Below are positions 10,683 through 19,654 of a stretch of DNA of 64,000 nt, piece after piece. The first letter of the stretch is position 1. Each line of letters begins with the position of its first letter. Both the position numbers and the translations under genes were made by a program. The stretch is from Bradyrhizobium sp. PSBB068. GTDB lineage: Bacteria > Pseudomonadota > Alphaproteobacteria > Rhizobiales > Xanthobacteraceae. Under the pieces are notes generated by a model that worked only from the letters and a program-made list of their open reading frames with translations, did no database searches and was not told where the DNA came from. Location of the stretch: contig CP069300.1 in NCBI GenBank assembly GCA_016839165.1, positions 6,644,001 to 6,708,000 on the forward strand, written 5' to 3'.

Positions 10683-11080
10683 TGTCATCGCCCGACTTGA
10701 TTGGGCGATCCAGTATCCCAGAGGCCGTAGATGGGCGCACGCAGCTTCTACGTCTACATCCTCGCCAGCCACATCGGCGGCACGCTCTACATCGGCGTGA
10801 CAAATGACCTCATTCGTCGCGTCGGTGAGCACAAGATCAAACTCATCGAAAGCTTCACCGAAAAATACGACGTCGTGAAACTCGTCTATTTCGAGCAGTT
10901 CGATGATCCCGAGAACGCGATCAAGCGCGAGAAGCGGCTGAAGAAATGGCCGCGCGCATGGAAGATTGCCCTAATTGAGAAGGACAATCCGGACTGGATT
11001 GATCTTTATCCGGAGATTGCGGGCGGCGGCGGATAGGCCTCTGGAATACTGGATCGCCCGGTCGAGCCGGGCGATGACAG
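10683..11080 (+). mobile_element. Inverted-repeat element carrying a GIY-YIG nuclease gene
   Basis: About 42 bp at 10683-10724 (starting TGTCATCGCCCGACTTGATT, ending CAGTATCCCAGAGG) recurs in reverse complement at 11038-11080 with only a few mismatches. Between them is a single gene for a GIY-YIG nuclease that nearly fills the space. An 89-bp deletion derivative lies at 11140-11228 and a gene-less relative at 19526-19634. Read together, this is a small element with its own nuclease and non-autonomous derivatives. No target-site duplication was identified. Confidence 0.65.
10731..11036 (+). CDS. GIY-YIG nuclease family protein
   Basis: 101 residues, a single-domain GIY-YIG protein of the UvrC-N/URI superfamily. 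The motif appears as YVYILASHIGGTLYIGVTNDL, followed by catalytic-type Arg (LIRRVGEHK), and later YFEQFDDPENAIKREKRLKKW with the metal-binding Glu. The family cleaves DNA, but many short members have no known role. The gene starts 6 bp after the left inverted repeat and its stop lies 1 bp before the right one, so gene and repeats appear to form one unit. Confidence 0.9.
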   Translation: MGARSFYVYILASHIGGTLYIGVTNDLIRRVGEHKIKLIESFTEKYDVVKLVYFEQFDDPENAIKREKRLKKWPRAWKIALIEKDNPDWIDLYPEIAGGGG

Positions 11081-11139
11081 TGTTTTTGAGGCGAACAGGG
11101 ATCAACTCATCGATGACCGCGGATCGCGCCGCATAATTG

Positions 11140-11228
11140 CTGTCATCGCCCGACTTGATCGGGCGATCCAGTATCCCAGAGGCGGAAGTTGGGTGCGCGT
11201 ACGTCTACGTGAAGCCCGGCGATGACAG
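11140..11228. mobile_element. Internally deleted derivative of the GIY-YIG element
   Basis: Begins with a near-identical copy of the left repeat (from TGTCATCGCCCGACTTGATC), continues through a decayed version of the first 8-9 codons of the nuclease gene (start changed to TTG, TACGTCTACGT retained), then jumps to the right-hand end AGCCCGGCGATGACAG. It is a deletion product of the element 60 bp upstream or of a sibling. It ends just before the AmpG-like gene. Confidence 0.65.
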
Positions 11229-11262
11229 TCTTTTTGTGGCCGAATCTGGTAACACCTCATTC

Positions 11263-12639
11263 ATGACAGCCCCTGAAGCGACGTCAGACACGCCCGCGAC
11301 GCCTGAGCCAAAGCCCGCCGTCACCTCCTGGCGCGACAGCTTCGCGGTGTACCTGCAGCCGCGGGTGCTGATCGTGCTGCTGCTCGGCTTCTCCTCGGGG
11401 CTGCCGCTGGCGCTGTCGGGCTCGACATTGCAGGTGTGGATGAAGGAGGCCGGGGTCGATCTCGGCACCATCGGGCTGCTGGCGCTGATCGGCACGCCCT
11501 ACACGCTGAAATTCCTCTGGGCGCCGCTGGTCGATGCGCTGCATGTGCCGCTGTTCACGCAAGTTTTCGGGCGCCGCCGCGGCTGGCTGCTGCTCTCGCA
11601 GCTGGTGCTGATGGCGACGATCCTGGTGCTGGCGGTGGCCGACCCGGCGCGCTCGCCATGGTTCGCGGCCTTCGCCGCGCTGTTGGTCGCGACCGCGTCG
11701 TCGACGCAGGACATCGTGGTCGATGCCTTCCGCGTCGAAAGCCTGCCCGAGAGCGAGCAGGCCGCCGGCATGGCGTCCTATGTCGCGGCCTATCGCGTCG
11801 GCATGCTGGTCTCGACCGCCGGCGCGCTGTTCATCGTCAGCGGATTCGAATCCGCAGGGCTCGCGCGCCCGTCCGCGTGGATGTGGGGCTATGTGGTGAT
11901 GGCCGCGCTGGTCGTGATCGGCATCGTCACCGCGCTTGCCGCGACCGAGCCCGCCCAATCGAAGGGCGCGGAGGCCGCAACGCACGCGCAGAACGCCGCC
12001 GAGCGCGTGCTGCACGCGGCGCTCGGCGCGTTCTCCGAGTTCCTCAGCCGCAAGGATGCCTTCGCAGCGCTCGCCTTCGTGGTGCTGTTCAAATTCACCG
12101 ACGCGTTCTCGGGCACCATGACCGCGCCGTTCGTGATCGACATCGGCTTTTCCAAGGTCGATTACGCGGCGATCGTGAAGGGCGTTGGTCTTGCCGCAAC
12201 CCTGATCGGCGGTTTCGCCGGCGGCTTCGTGGCGCGGCGCTATTCGCTCGCAACGAGCCTCTGGATCGGCGGCGTGCTGCAGGCGATCGCCAACCTGTCG
12301 TTCTCCTGGCTGGCGCATGTCGGCGTCGATCAATGGGCGCTGGCGCTCGCGATCACCGCGGAGAATTTCACCAGCGCGATCGGCACCGTGATCTTCGTCG
12401 CCTATCTGTCGGCGCTGTGCCGCAATCCGCTGCACACCGCGACCCAGTACGCGCTGCTGACCGCGCTCGCGGCGGTCGGCCGCACCTATCTGTCATCGGG
12501 CGCGGGCTATGTCGCCAAGGCGGTCGGCTGGCAGATGTTCTTCGTGATCTGCGTGCTGGTCGCGATCCCGAGCCTGATCCTGCTAGCCTGGCTGCAGCGG
12601 CGCGGGCATTTTGATGAGCTGGGGCCGGTGCGGGTTTAG
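11263..12639 (+). CDS. MFS transporter, AmpG (muropeptide permease) family
   Basis: 458 residues with about 12-14 membrane segments. The opening LLLGFSSGLPLALSGSTLQVWMKEAGVDLGTIG and the following TLKFLWAPLVD are typical of AmpG-like permeases, which import GlcNAc-anhMurNAc peptides during wall recycling. The frame is open back to 11137 but that part is deleted-element DNA, so ATG 11263 is preferred. Substrate is inferred from family. Confidence 0.85.
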   Translation: MTAPEATSDTPATPEPKPAVTSWRDSFAVYLQPRVLIVLLLGFSSGLPLALSGSTLQVWMKEAGVDLGTIGLLALIGTPYTLKFLWAPLVDALHVPLFTQVFGRRRGWLLLSQLVLMATILVLAVADPARSPWFAAFAALLVATASSTQDIVVDAFRVESLPESEQAAGMASYVAAYRVGMLVSTAGALFIVSGFESAGLARPSAWMWGYVVMAALVVIGIVTALAATEPAQSKGAEAATHAQNAAERVLHAALGAFSEFLSRKDAFAALAFVVLFKFTDAFSGTMTAPFVIDIGFSKVDYAAIVKGVGLAATLIGGFAGGFVARRYSLATSLWIGGVLQAIANLSFSWLAHVGVDQWALALAITAENFTSAIGTVIFVAYLSALCRNPLHTATQYALLTALAAVGRTYLSSGAGYVAKAVGWQMFFVICVLVAIPSLILLAWLQRRGHFDELGPVRV

Positions 12640-12681
12640 CCCAACTGCCGTCGGCCCGAGCAGGCGCCCGAACTCTCCCCG

Positions 12682-12803
12682 CGTCGTCCTGGCGAAAGCC
12701 AGGACCTATAACCACCGCACCTGGTCGTGACAGGGATTCTGGCCGCAGCGTCGCGCAATAACCGACAGTTGGGGTAATGGGTCCTGGCTTTCGCCAGGAC
12801 GAT
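12682..12803. repeat. MITE-like element with inverted ends
   Basis: CGTCGTCCTGGCGAAAGCC at the left is answered by GGCTTTCGCCAGGACGA at the right. Next to the left arm is the internal word ATAACCACCG, also present in the element at 3811. It lies between the convergent AmpG-like gene and the hypothetical exported protein. No gene inside. Confidence 0.7.
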
Positions 12804-12832
12804 GATGCGGATGGTTCTCGATTCGATGAGAT

Positions 12833-13261
12833 TTACTTCGCCACCACGCTCCACTTGGTGACGATGGCTTCGCTCATCTCGCCGGCGTCCTTGGCGCAGG
12901 TGACCTCGTCGACCTTCACCGAGATGGCCTTGCCGGAAAGGCTCTTGAGCTGCGCGGCCTGGGCATCGTTGGTCGGAATCAGCTGGAAGGTTTCCGGCCC
13001 GGTTTCGAGATTGCACAGGCCGTTCGGCGGCGGCAGGCGGCGCGGCTCGCTGGTGATCTGGTAGGTCGCGACGCGCTTGCCGCGATTCTTGGCGTCGCGC
13101 ACCTTCATGACGCCGAGTTCCCCCGACAGCACGTCGCCGGCATGGATCATCTTGCCGGGCTTCTGCGGCGCATCGCTCTGCTGCGCGATCGCACACGGCG
13201 CGACCAAGGTCGCCGTCAAAAATGCAAAGCCGAACCGTGCGCCGAATCGGTGTGTCGTCAT
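12833..13261 (-). CDS. Exported protein of unknown function
   Basis: 142 residues. A signal peptide ends at about CAIAQ (residue 27). The mature part has two Cys (in LCNLETG and VTCAKD) that could form a disulfide, and a sandwich-like alternation of polar and nonpolar residues. No family was recognised. It lies upstream of recR on the same strand with a gap of about 145 bp downstream, so it is probably its own unit. Confidence 0.65.
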   Translation of the reverse strand: MTTHRFGARFGFAFLTATLVAPCAIAQQSDAPQKPGKMIHAGDVLSGELGVMKVRDAKNRGKRVATYQITSEPRRLPPPNGLCNLETGPETFQLIPTNDAQAAQLKSLSGKAISVKVDEVTCAKDAGEMSEAIVTKWSVVAK

Positions 13262-13408
13262 TTTCAGGTGTTCCGTATTTGATTCGTCAGAGCGTGGATG
13301 ACCATCCTCGAATCGTCATCCACCCTATCATTTTGTTTCAGCGCGATCTTTTCGACTTGTGACGGATCGCTTGGCAAAATCGGCCGGGTCCGGCCCTGGA
13401 CCGGTTGC

Positions 13409-14014
13409 TTAAAACAGCGTCCGCTGCCGCATGGCTGCGGATAGCGTACCTTCATCGAGGTAATCAAGCTCGCCGCCAACAGGCACGCCATGCGCCAGCC
13501 GCGTCACCCGCACATTGGCCTCCGACAACAGGTCGGTGATGTAATGCGCGGTGGTCTGGCCATCGACGGTGGCATTCAGCGCCAGAATGATCTCGGTCAC
13601 CTCAGGCGCGTGGGCGCGCGCCACCAGCTGGTCGATGGTGAGATCCTGCGGGCCGACGCCGTCGAGCGGCGACAACGTTGCACCGAGCACATGATAGCGG
13701 CCATTGGTCGCATTGGCGCGTTCCAGCGCCCAGAGATCGGCGACATCGGCGACCACGACGATGATCGAGGGATCGCGGCGCGGATCGGTGCACACCGTGC
13801 AGGGGTTTTGTGTATCGATGTTTCCGCAGGTCTTGCAGACCTGGATCTTGTCGATCGCGACCTGCAACGCCGCGGTCAGCGGCGTCATCAGCGCTTCGCG
13901 CTTCTTGATCAGATGCAGCGCCGCGCGCCGCGCCGAACGCGGACCCAAGCCCGGCAGCCGCGCCAGCAACTGGATCAGGCGTTCAATCTCGGGGCCGGCG
14001 ACGCTTGCGGCCAT
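13409..14014 (-). CDS. recR: Recombination protein RecR
   Basis: 201 residues. N-terminal helix-hairpin-helix ([16 protein letters not shown]), a four-Cys zinc finger [16 protein letters not shown], and a Toprim domain are all visible. It acts with RecFO in loading RecA at gaps. Its ATG directly abuts the ybaB stop, giving the conserved dnaX-ybaB-recR order. Confidence 0.97.
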   Translation of the reverse strand: MAASVAGPEIERLIQLLARLPGLGPRSARRAALHLIKKREALMTPLTAALQVAIDKIQVCKTCGNIDTQNPCTVCTDPRRDPSIIVVVADVADLWALERANATNGRYHVLGATLSPLDGVGPQDLTIDQLVARAHAPEVTEIILALNATVDGQTTAHYITDLLSEANVRVTRLAHGVPVGGELDYLDEGTLSAAMRQRTLF

Positions 14015-14335
14015 TTAGGTCGGACCAAATCCCGGCGGCAGGCCGAGCCCACCGGTGAGCGCCATCATCTTCTCCTGCATCGCCGCCTCGGCCTTGCGGC
14101 GGGCATCGCCATGCGCCGTGACCAGGAGATCCTCGAGCACCTCGCGCTCCTCCGGCTTCATCAGCGACGGATCGATCTTGACGCCCTTCACTTCCATCTT
14201 CGCGGTCATGCGCACCGCGACCAGACCGCCGCCGGAAATGCCCTCCACCTCGACATTGCCGAGTTGCTCCTGCATCTCCTGCATCTTGGATTGCAGCTGC
14301 GCTGCCTGCTTCATCATGCCGAGAAAATCAGCCAT
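14015..14335 (-). CDS. ybaB: Nucleoid-associated protein, YbaB/EbfC family
   Basis: 106 residues: helical N-terminus [18 protein letters not shown], a beta core [20 protein letters not shown], then a C-terminal helix. The family binds DNA as a dimer. It sits between dnaX and recR, with 21 bp to dnaX and no gap to recR, so the three are very likely cotranscribed. Confidence 0.94.
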   Translation of the reverse strand: MADFLGMMKQAAQLQSKMQEMQEQLGNVEVEGISGGGLVAVRMTAKMEVKGVKIDPSLMKPEEREVLEDLLVTAHGDARRKAEAAMQEKMMALTGGLGLPPGFGPT

Positions 14336-14356
14336 GCGTGCGTTCCTATGATCGGA

Positions 14357-16201
14357 TCAATCGTCGTCGCTGTCAGAAGTTTCAATCGGGTCTTCGCCTG
14401 ATACATCCGCCACCGGAACCTCGGCGGCAAGGCGGCGGACCTCGATCACCTTGGTGCCCGGAAAGCGCGCCAGCACCTCCTGCACGCGCGGATCGGCCTC
14501 GGCCGCGCGCTGATGCTCGCTGCGCGCCAATTCGTTCTGCGAACGCACCGTGGGCTGGCCGGCCTCGTTGGAAATGATCACGGTCCAGCGCCGCCCGGTC
14601 CACAGTTCGAGCTTGCGCGGCAGATCGGTGATGAGCGTGCGCTGCGCCTTCGGCTCGAGTCCGATCTCGAGCTGGCCATCCTCGATGCGCACCAGCCGCA
14701 CATCGGCCTCCAGCGCGCTCTTGGTCATGATATCGCGCTTCTCGCCGGCGAGCGCGATCAGTTGCGGAAAGCTCGTGATCCGCAGCACCGGCGCGGCGTC
14801 GGTGACCGGTGAGGCCATCTGCGGACGCGCGGCAAGATCGGCCCGCGGGCCGGCCTGCGGTGCACGCATCGACGCCGACGGCATGGCCGATATCGCCGAA
14901 GCCGGTGCGCCGCGTGACGGCGATGATGCGGCGGAACCTGACGTCGCGGGCGCCGCGCCGGCGCCATTCTGCTCGATCATCCGGATCACTTCATCCGGTG
15001 TCGGCAGGTCGGCGACATAGGCGATCCGCACCAGCACCATCTCGGCAGCAGCCGCCGGCCGCGTCGCGGTCTGCACCTCGGCGATGCCCTTGAGCAGCAT
15101 CTGCCACATCCGCGACAGCACACGCGTCGACAGCTTCGCGGCGAATCCGCGCCCCCGCACCCGCTCGGTCTCGCCGAATGCGACGTTGTCGGCGGTCCCC
15201 GGCACGAATTTCACGCGGGTGACGAAATTGACGAACTCGGCGAGATCGGACAGCACCACCACCGGATCGGCGCCGACATCATACTGGGCGCGAAATTCGG
15301 CGAAGGCAGCGGCGATATCGCCGCGCGCCAGCGAATCGAACAGGTCGATCACGCGGGTGCGGTCGGCAAGGCCGAGCATCTGCCGGACCGCGTCGGCCTT
15401 CACATGGCCGGCGGCATGCGCGATCGCCTGGTCGAACAGCGACAACGAATCGCGCACCGAACCTTCGGCCGCGCGCGCGATGATGCCGAGCGCCTCGGGC
15501 TCGACCTCGACGCCTTCCTTGGTGGCGATATTGCCGAGATGCTTCATCAGCACGTCGGCCTCGACGCGGCGCAGGTCGAAGCGCTGGCAGCGCGACAGCA
15601 CCGTGATCGGAACCTTGCGGATCTCGGTGGTGGCGAACACGAACTTGGCGTGCTCCGGCGGCTCCTCCAGCGTCTTCAGGAAGGCGTTGAAGGCCGCCGT
15701 CGACAGCATGTGGACTTCGTCGATGATGTAGACCTTGTAGCGCGCGCTCGCCGGCGCATAGCGCACGCTGTCATTGATCTGGCGGACATCGTCGACGCCG
15801 GTGTGGGACGCAGCGTCCATCTCCAGCACGTCCATGTGCCGGCTTTCCATGATCGCCTGGCAGTGCACGCCGAGGTCCGGCATGTGGATGGTCGGCCCCT
15901 TCACCGAGCCGTCGGGCTTCTCGTAGTTCAGGGCGCGGGCGAGGATGCGGGCGGTGGTGGTCTTGCCGACCCCGCGGACGCCGGTGAGGATCCAGGCCTG
16001 CGGAATTCGCCCGGTCTCGAACGCGTTCGAGACGGTGCGGACCATGGCCTCCTGGCCGATCAGGTCCTCGAAGCTGGAGGGGCGGTATTTGCGGGCGAGA
16101 ACGCGGTAGGGCTTGTTGGCCGCCTCAGGCAGCCCGCCGAGATCGAAACCGCTCTGGTTCGCACCGTCGGACGGTCGGGAGGGGTCGCCAGCGCCGTTCA
16201 T
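14357..16201 (-). CDS. dnaX: DNA polymerase III subunits gamma and tau
   Basis: 614 residues. Clamp-loader ATPase with Walker A GVRGVGKTT (74-82), Walker B IIDEVHML, and sensor-1 region FATTEIRKVP. A Pro/Ala-rich linker (about 410-465) leads to the C-terminal tau domain. No slippery A-run for an E. coli-style frameshift was noticed. First gene of the dnaX-ybaB-recR unit, with the SRP RNA gene just upstream on the same strand. Confidence 0.96.
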   Translation of the reverse strand: MNGAGDPSRPSDGANQSGFDLGGLPEAANKPYRVLARKYRPSSFEDLIGQEAMVRTVSNAFETGRIPQAWILTGVRGVGKTTTARILARALNYEKPDGSVKGPTIHMPDLGVHCQAIMESRHMDVLEMDAASHTGVDDVRQINDSVRYAPASARYKVYIIDEVHMLSTAAFNAFLKTLEEPPEHAKFVFATTEIRKVPITVLSRCQRFDLRRVEADVLMKHLGNIATKEGVEVEPEALGIIARAAEGSVRDSLSLFDQAIAHAAGHVKADAVRQMLGLADRTRVIDLFDSLARGDIAAAFAEFRAQYDVGADPVVVLSDLAEFVNFVTRVKFVPGTADNVAFGETERVRGRGFAAKLSTRVLSRMWQMLLKGIAEVQTATRPAAAAEMVLVRIAYVADLPTPDEVIRMIEQNGAGAAPATSGSAASSPSRGAPASAISAMPSASMRAPQAGPRADLAARPQMASPVTDAAPVLRITSFPQLIALAGEKRDIMTKSALEADVRLVRIEDGQLEIGLEPKAQRTLITDLPRKLELWTGRRWTVIISNEAGQPTVRSQNELARSEHQRAAEADPRVQEVLARFPGTKVIEVRRLAAEVPVADVSGEDPIETSDSDDD

Positions 16202-16317
16202 GCGTCGATCCGCAACTTGGGTGTCTCTTCAGCCGGCGTGCGGACAGGAGCCGAAATCGAGCGCCGGGCGCGGAGACCGCCATTCCAGCGCGATTCGCTC
16301 GGAAAAAACAGGTAGGA

Positions 16318-16398
16318 GACTGACGAGCGACCCGATCCGGACCTCGTTAGGGCTGCTTCCTTCCGGACCTGACCCGGTTGGCGAGTGGCTCGTCCACC
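16318..16398 (-). ncRNA. ffs: Small signal recognition particle RNA (4.5S type)
   Basis: Read on the minus strand, the conserved apical sequence CAGGTCCGGAAGGAAGCAGC lies at the centre, flanked by AACCGGGT and CCTAACGAGG. Arms GACGAGC (from 16394) and GCTCGTC (to 16322) close the hairpin. This is the protein-Ffh binding helix of bacterial SRP RNA. It lies upstream of dnaX as in many alphaproteobacteria. The exact ends are approximate. Confidence 0.9.
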
Positions 16399-16529
16399 GC
16401 CAATCTCCCGGTCCCTATTTGGGGCCAAAAGCGCCGGAAAGCAAGCGGCCTGACCCGGCTTTGTGGGGCTGGCTGAGGCTGGCTTTGTGGGGCTTGTCTG
16501 GGAACACGGAAAGGCATTATTTGCCTCCC

Positions 16530-16949
16530 ATGCCCGCCTCCAACTGGTCGCTGCATTCGCAGCTCAAAAAAGACACCATCGACGTCGGCGACCTGCCGCT
16601 GTGCAAGGTGCTCGTCATCAAGGATGCGCATTATCCCTGGCTGCTGCTGGTGCCGCGGCGCGACAATGCGGTCGAGATCATCGACCTCGACGAGGTCGAG
16701 CAGGCGCAGCTGATGACCGAGATCACCCGGGTCTCGCGGGCCCTGAAAGAGATCACCAAATGCGACAAGCTGAATGTCGCGGCGCTCGGCAACCTCGTCC
16801 CGCAGCTTCACGTCCATGTCATCGCGCGCCGCACCAGCGACGCTGCATGGCCGCGTCCCGTCTGGGGCGTGATGCCGCCGCTGGCGCATGACGCCGAGGA
16901 AGTGCAGAATTTCATCAGCGCGCTTCGCCGCAAGATCTGGTTGGGTTGA
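16530..16949 (+). CDS. HIT family protein
   Basis: 139 residues. The triad region is QLHVHVIARR, in which the first His of the usual HxHxH is Gln, as seen in one subgroup of HIT proteins. The remainder (PWLLLVPRR, and AWPRPVWG) fits that subgroup. Family members hydrolyse nucleotide phosphoramidates or dinucleotides; the substrate here is unknown. nudC follows after 7 bp, so the two are likely one transcript. Confidence 0.88.
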   Translation: MPASNWSLHSQLKKDTIDVGDLPLCKVLVIKDAHYPWLLLVPRRDNAVEIIDLDEVEQAQLMTEITRVSRALKEITKCDKLNVAALGNLVPQLHVHVIARRTSDAAWPRPVWGVMPPLAHDAEEVQNFISALRRKIWLG

Positions 16950-16956
16950 AAATTCA

Positions 16957-17907
16957 ATGTCCGCATCCGATTCATTTCCGCTCGGCCAGCCGGCCTTCGT
17001 CACCCATGTGCTCGACCGTGCCGCGCATCTGCGCAGCAACGACGAGAAGCTGTTCGCGCTGGAGGGTCATCGCGAGGCGCGCGCCTATGTGATCTATCGC
17101 GACTCGCTGGTGGTGAAGCAGGAAGATGGCGGCGCCCGCGCGCTGCTCTCGCTGGACGAGGCGCGGAGCTACGGTGCCAATCCCGGCACGATCTTCCTGG
17201 GCTTGCGCGATGCGGCGCCGATCTTCGGCATGGGGATCGCGCCGCAGGCGGCCGAGAAGCTGGTCGGACGCAGCGATGTTGCGATCACCGAATTGCGCGG
17301 CATGGCGATGCAGGGCGTGGTGCCGCCGGAGCAGCTGTCGGCGATCGCGATGGCGAAATCGATGGTCACCTGGCACCAGCGCCACGGCTTCTGTCCGAAC
17401 TGCGGCACCCGCACGGCGATGCGGGAAGGCGGCTGGAAGCGCGAATGCCCGAGCTGCAAGGCCGAGCATTTCCCGCGCACCGATCCGGTCGTGATCATGC
17501 TGGTGACGTCAGGCGACAAGGTGCTGCTCGGCCGCCAGAAGCAGTTCATGCCCGGCATGTATTCCTGCCTCGCCGGCTTCGTCGAGGCCGCCGAGACCAT
17601 CGAGGATGCGGTACGGCGCGAGATTTTCGAGGAAAGCGGCATCCGCTGCACCGACGTCAACTACTACATGACGCAGCCCTGGCCCTATCCGTCATCGCTG
17701 ATGATCGGCTGCACTGCGCGTGCGACCAACGAGGACATCGTGGTCGACCGCACCGAACTCGAAGATGCGCGCTGGTTCGACCATGCGGAGGCGACGCTGA
17801 TGCTCAAGCGCCAGCATCCCGACGGCCTCGCCGGCCCGCATCCGTTCGCGATTGCCCATCATTTGCTCGGCCGCTGGGTGCACCACCGAAACCCGCTCGA
17901 CCAATAG
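16957..17907 (+). CDS. nudC: NAD(H) diphosphatase NudC
   Basis: 316 residues. A four-Cys zinc ribbon (CPNCGTRT and CPSCKAEH) precedes a Nudix domain with the box GFVEAAETIEDAVRREIFEE and the NudC-type tail SLMIGCTARA. The enzyme hydrolyses NAD(H) and can remove NAD caps from RNA. The start ATG at 16957 lies close after the HIT gene. Confidence 0.94.
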   Translation: MSASDSFPLGQPAFVTHVLDRAAHLRSNDEKLFALEGHREARAYVIYRDSLVVKQEDGGARALLSLDEARSYGANPGTIFLGLRDAAPIFGMGIAPQAAEKLVGRSDVAITELRGMAMQGVVPPEQLSAIAMAKSMVTWHQRHGFCPNCGTRTAMREGGWKRECPSCKAEHFPRTDPVVIMLVTSGDKVLLGRQKQFMPGMYSCLAGFVEAAETIEDAVRREIFEESGIRCTDVNYYMTQPWPYPSSLMIGCTARATNEDIVVDRTELEDARWFDHAEATLMLKRQHPDGLAGPHPFAIAHHLLGRWVHHRNPLDQ

Positions 17908-17986
17908 CGGGAACCGGACATCGTTCTGCCGATTAGACTGGACAAAGATTGTGTAAGTCGACGGAACCATTGCGACGGATCCCTGC

Positions 17987-18934
17987 ATGAATTTTCAAGA
18001 CGGCGCCCCGAAAGTCCCGCCCCGCATCCTCTGCATCGGCCTGCCGGTGCGCGACCTGACCTTCCGCGTCAACGTTCCGGCGCGCGGCTCCAAGGAGAAT
18101 GCGACGCATTTCGACGAGATCTGCGGCGGCAACGCGCTGAACGCCGCGATCGGCATCGTCCGGCTGGGCGGCCGCGCCTCGATCTGCGGGCCGATGGGCG
18201 ATTCGCGGGAGACCTCGAGCCGCTACATCTTCGACAAGCTGGCGCAGGAAGGCATCGAGACCAACCATCTCATCCACATGCCTGATCTGGTGACGCCGAT
18301 CTCGGCAATCATGATCGACGACACCGGCGAGCGCACCATCGTCACCTTCCGCGATCCCGAACTCTGGAAGGTCAAGCTGCCGCCGACCGACCTGCTGCTG
18401 GAGGATTGCGCGGCGATCCTGACCGAGAGCCGCTGCGCGCCGTTCTGCACCGAGCTGTGCGCCGAGGCCGTCAAGCGCGGCATTCCCGTCGTGGTCGACG
18501 TCGACCGCGCGATGTCGATGCGGGAAGGGCTGCTGACCGCCTCCTCGCACCTGGTGTTCTCCAGCGAGCCGCTGCAGCAGACCGCCGACGTCACCGATGA
18601 CGGCCAGGCGCTGCACAAGCTCGCCAAGCTCACCCGCTCGTTCCTCGCGGGCACCCGCGGCCCGAAGGGCACGATCTTTCTCAACGAGCAGGGCGAGCTC
18701 GAGGAGAGCCCGGCCTTCCCGGTCCATACCGTCGACACGCTCGGGGCCGGCGACGTCTTCCACGGCGCATTTGCCCTCGCCATTACCGAGAAGCAGGAAT
18801 TGCGGCAGGCGCTGCGCTTTGCGTCCGCGGCCGCAGCATTAAAATGCACCCGCTTCGGCGGCGCTTATGCCGCACCGCAACGTACTGAAGTTGAAGCGTT
18901 TTTGGGCGAACACGTCGACGCCCGGCCGGCCTGA
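17987..18934 (+). CDS. Sugar kinase, PfkB/ribokinase family
   Basis: 315 residues. The N-terminal GGNALNAAIGIVRLGG block and the C-terminal DTLGAGDVFHGAFA block, with the catalytic Asp in GAGD, define the family. It phosphorylates a sugar or nucleoside; the substrate cannot be read from the sequence. A promoter for it would lie in the 79 bp after nudC. Confidence 0.9.
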   Translation: MNFQDGAPKVPPRILCIGLPVRDLTFRVNVPARGSKENATHFDEICGGNALNAAIGIVRLGGRASICGPMGDSRETSSRYIFDKLAQEGIETNHLIHMPDLVTPISAIMIDDTGERTIVTFRDPELWKVKLPPTDLLLEDCAAILTESRCAPFCTELCAEAVKRGIPVVVDVDRAMSMREGLLTASSHLVFSSEPLQQTADVTDDGQALHKLAKLTRSFLAGTRGPKGTIFLNEQGELEESPAFPVHTVDTLGAGDVFHGAFALAITEKQELRQALRFASAAAALKCTRFGGAYAAPQRTEVEAFLGEHVDARPA

Positions 18935-18995
18935 CCGGTCAGGAACCGCTTGCGCGAGAAGATTTTTCTCTATATGAGGGAGTTTGATCCTTCAT

Positions 18996-19511
18996 ATGGA
19001 ACTTTCTTCTATGTCCGAACTCGCTATTCAGCTTCATGACAATAACCGCCGCCTCGACGCCATCGATCGCAAGATCCTGACGGTGCTCCAAGAGGATGCC
19101 TCGCTCTCGGTCGCCGAGATCGGCGACCGGGTCGGGCTGTCGTCGACGCCGTGCTGGAAGCGCATCCAGCGGCTCGAGGCCGACGGCGTGATCCTGCGCC
19201 GCGTGGCGCTGGTCGACCAGAACAAGATCGGGCTCGGGATCTCGGTGTTCGTCTCGGTCGAGAGCGCCGACCACTCCGAAGCCTGGCTGCGCAAATTCGC
19301 CGACGCCGTCAGCGCCATGCCCGAGGTGATGGAGTTCTACCGGATGGCCGGCGACGTCGACTACATGCTGCGCGTCGTGGTCGCCGACATGCAGGCCTAT
19401 GACGTGTTCTACAAGAAGCTGATCTCGGCCGTGCCGCTGAAGAACGTCACCTCGCGCTTCGCGATGGAGAAGATCAAGTCGGTGACGGCGCTGCCGGTGC
19501 CCGCGGCGTAA
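18996..19511 (+). CDS. Lrp/AsnC family transcriptional regulator
   Basis: 171 residues. Winged HTH (LDAIDRKILTVLQEDASLSV, and SSTPCWKRIQRLEADGVI) followed by an Lrp-type ligand-sensing (RAM) domain ending in ALP. Several starts are possible: TTG 18984, ATG 18996 and ATG 19011. A GAGGGAG sequence at 18976-18982 favours 18996. Ligand unknown. Confidence 0.92.
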   Translation: MELSSMSELAIQLHDNNRRLDAIDRKILTVLQEDASLSVAEIGDRVGLSSTPCWKRIQRLEADGVILRRVALVDQNKIGLGISVFVSVESADHSEAWLRKFADAVSAMPEVMEFYRMAGDVDYMLRVVVADMQAYDVFYKKLISAVPLKNVTSRFAMEKIKSVTALPVPAA

Positions 19512-19525
19512 GCGGCGCCCTCAAC

Positions 19526-19634
19526 TGTCATCGCCCGCGCAGGCGGGCGATCCAGTACGCCGCGACGTCTCGGCTCAATCATTGCCGTCTCTGGAATACT
19601 GGATCACCCGCCTGCGCCTGCGCGGGTGATGACA
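19526..19634. repeat. Gene-less relative of the GIY-YIG element
   Basis: Left end TGTCATCGCCCGCGCAGGCG followed by GGGCGATCCAGTA; right end TACTGGATCACCCGCCTGCG followed by CGGGTGATGACA. The ends match those of the nuclease-carrying element at 10683 and they enclose only about 25 bp. It lies between the Lrp-type gene and the convergent phosphomannomutase gene. Confidence 0.65.
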
Positions 19635-19654
19635 CCGTGCCTGCGGCAACAAAA

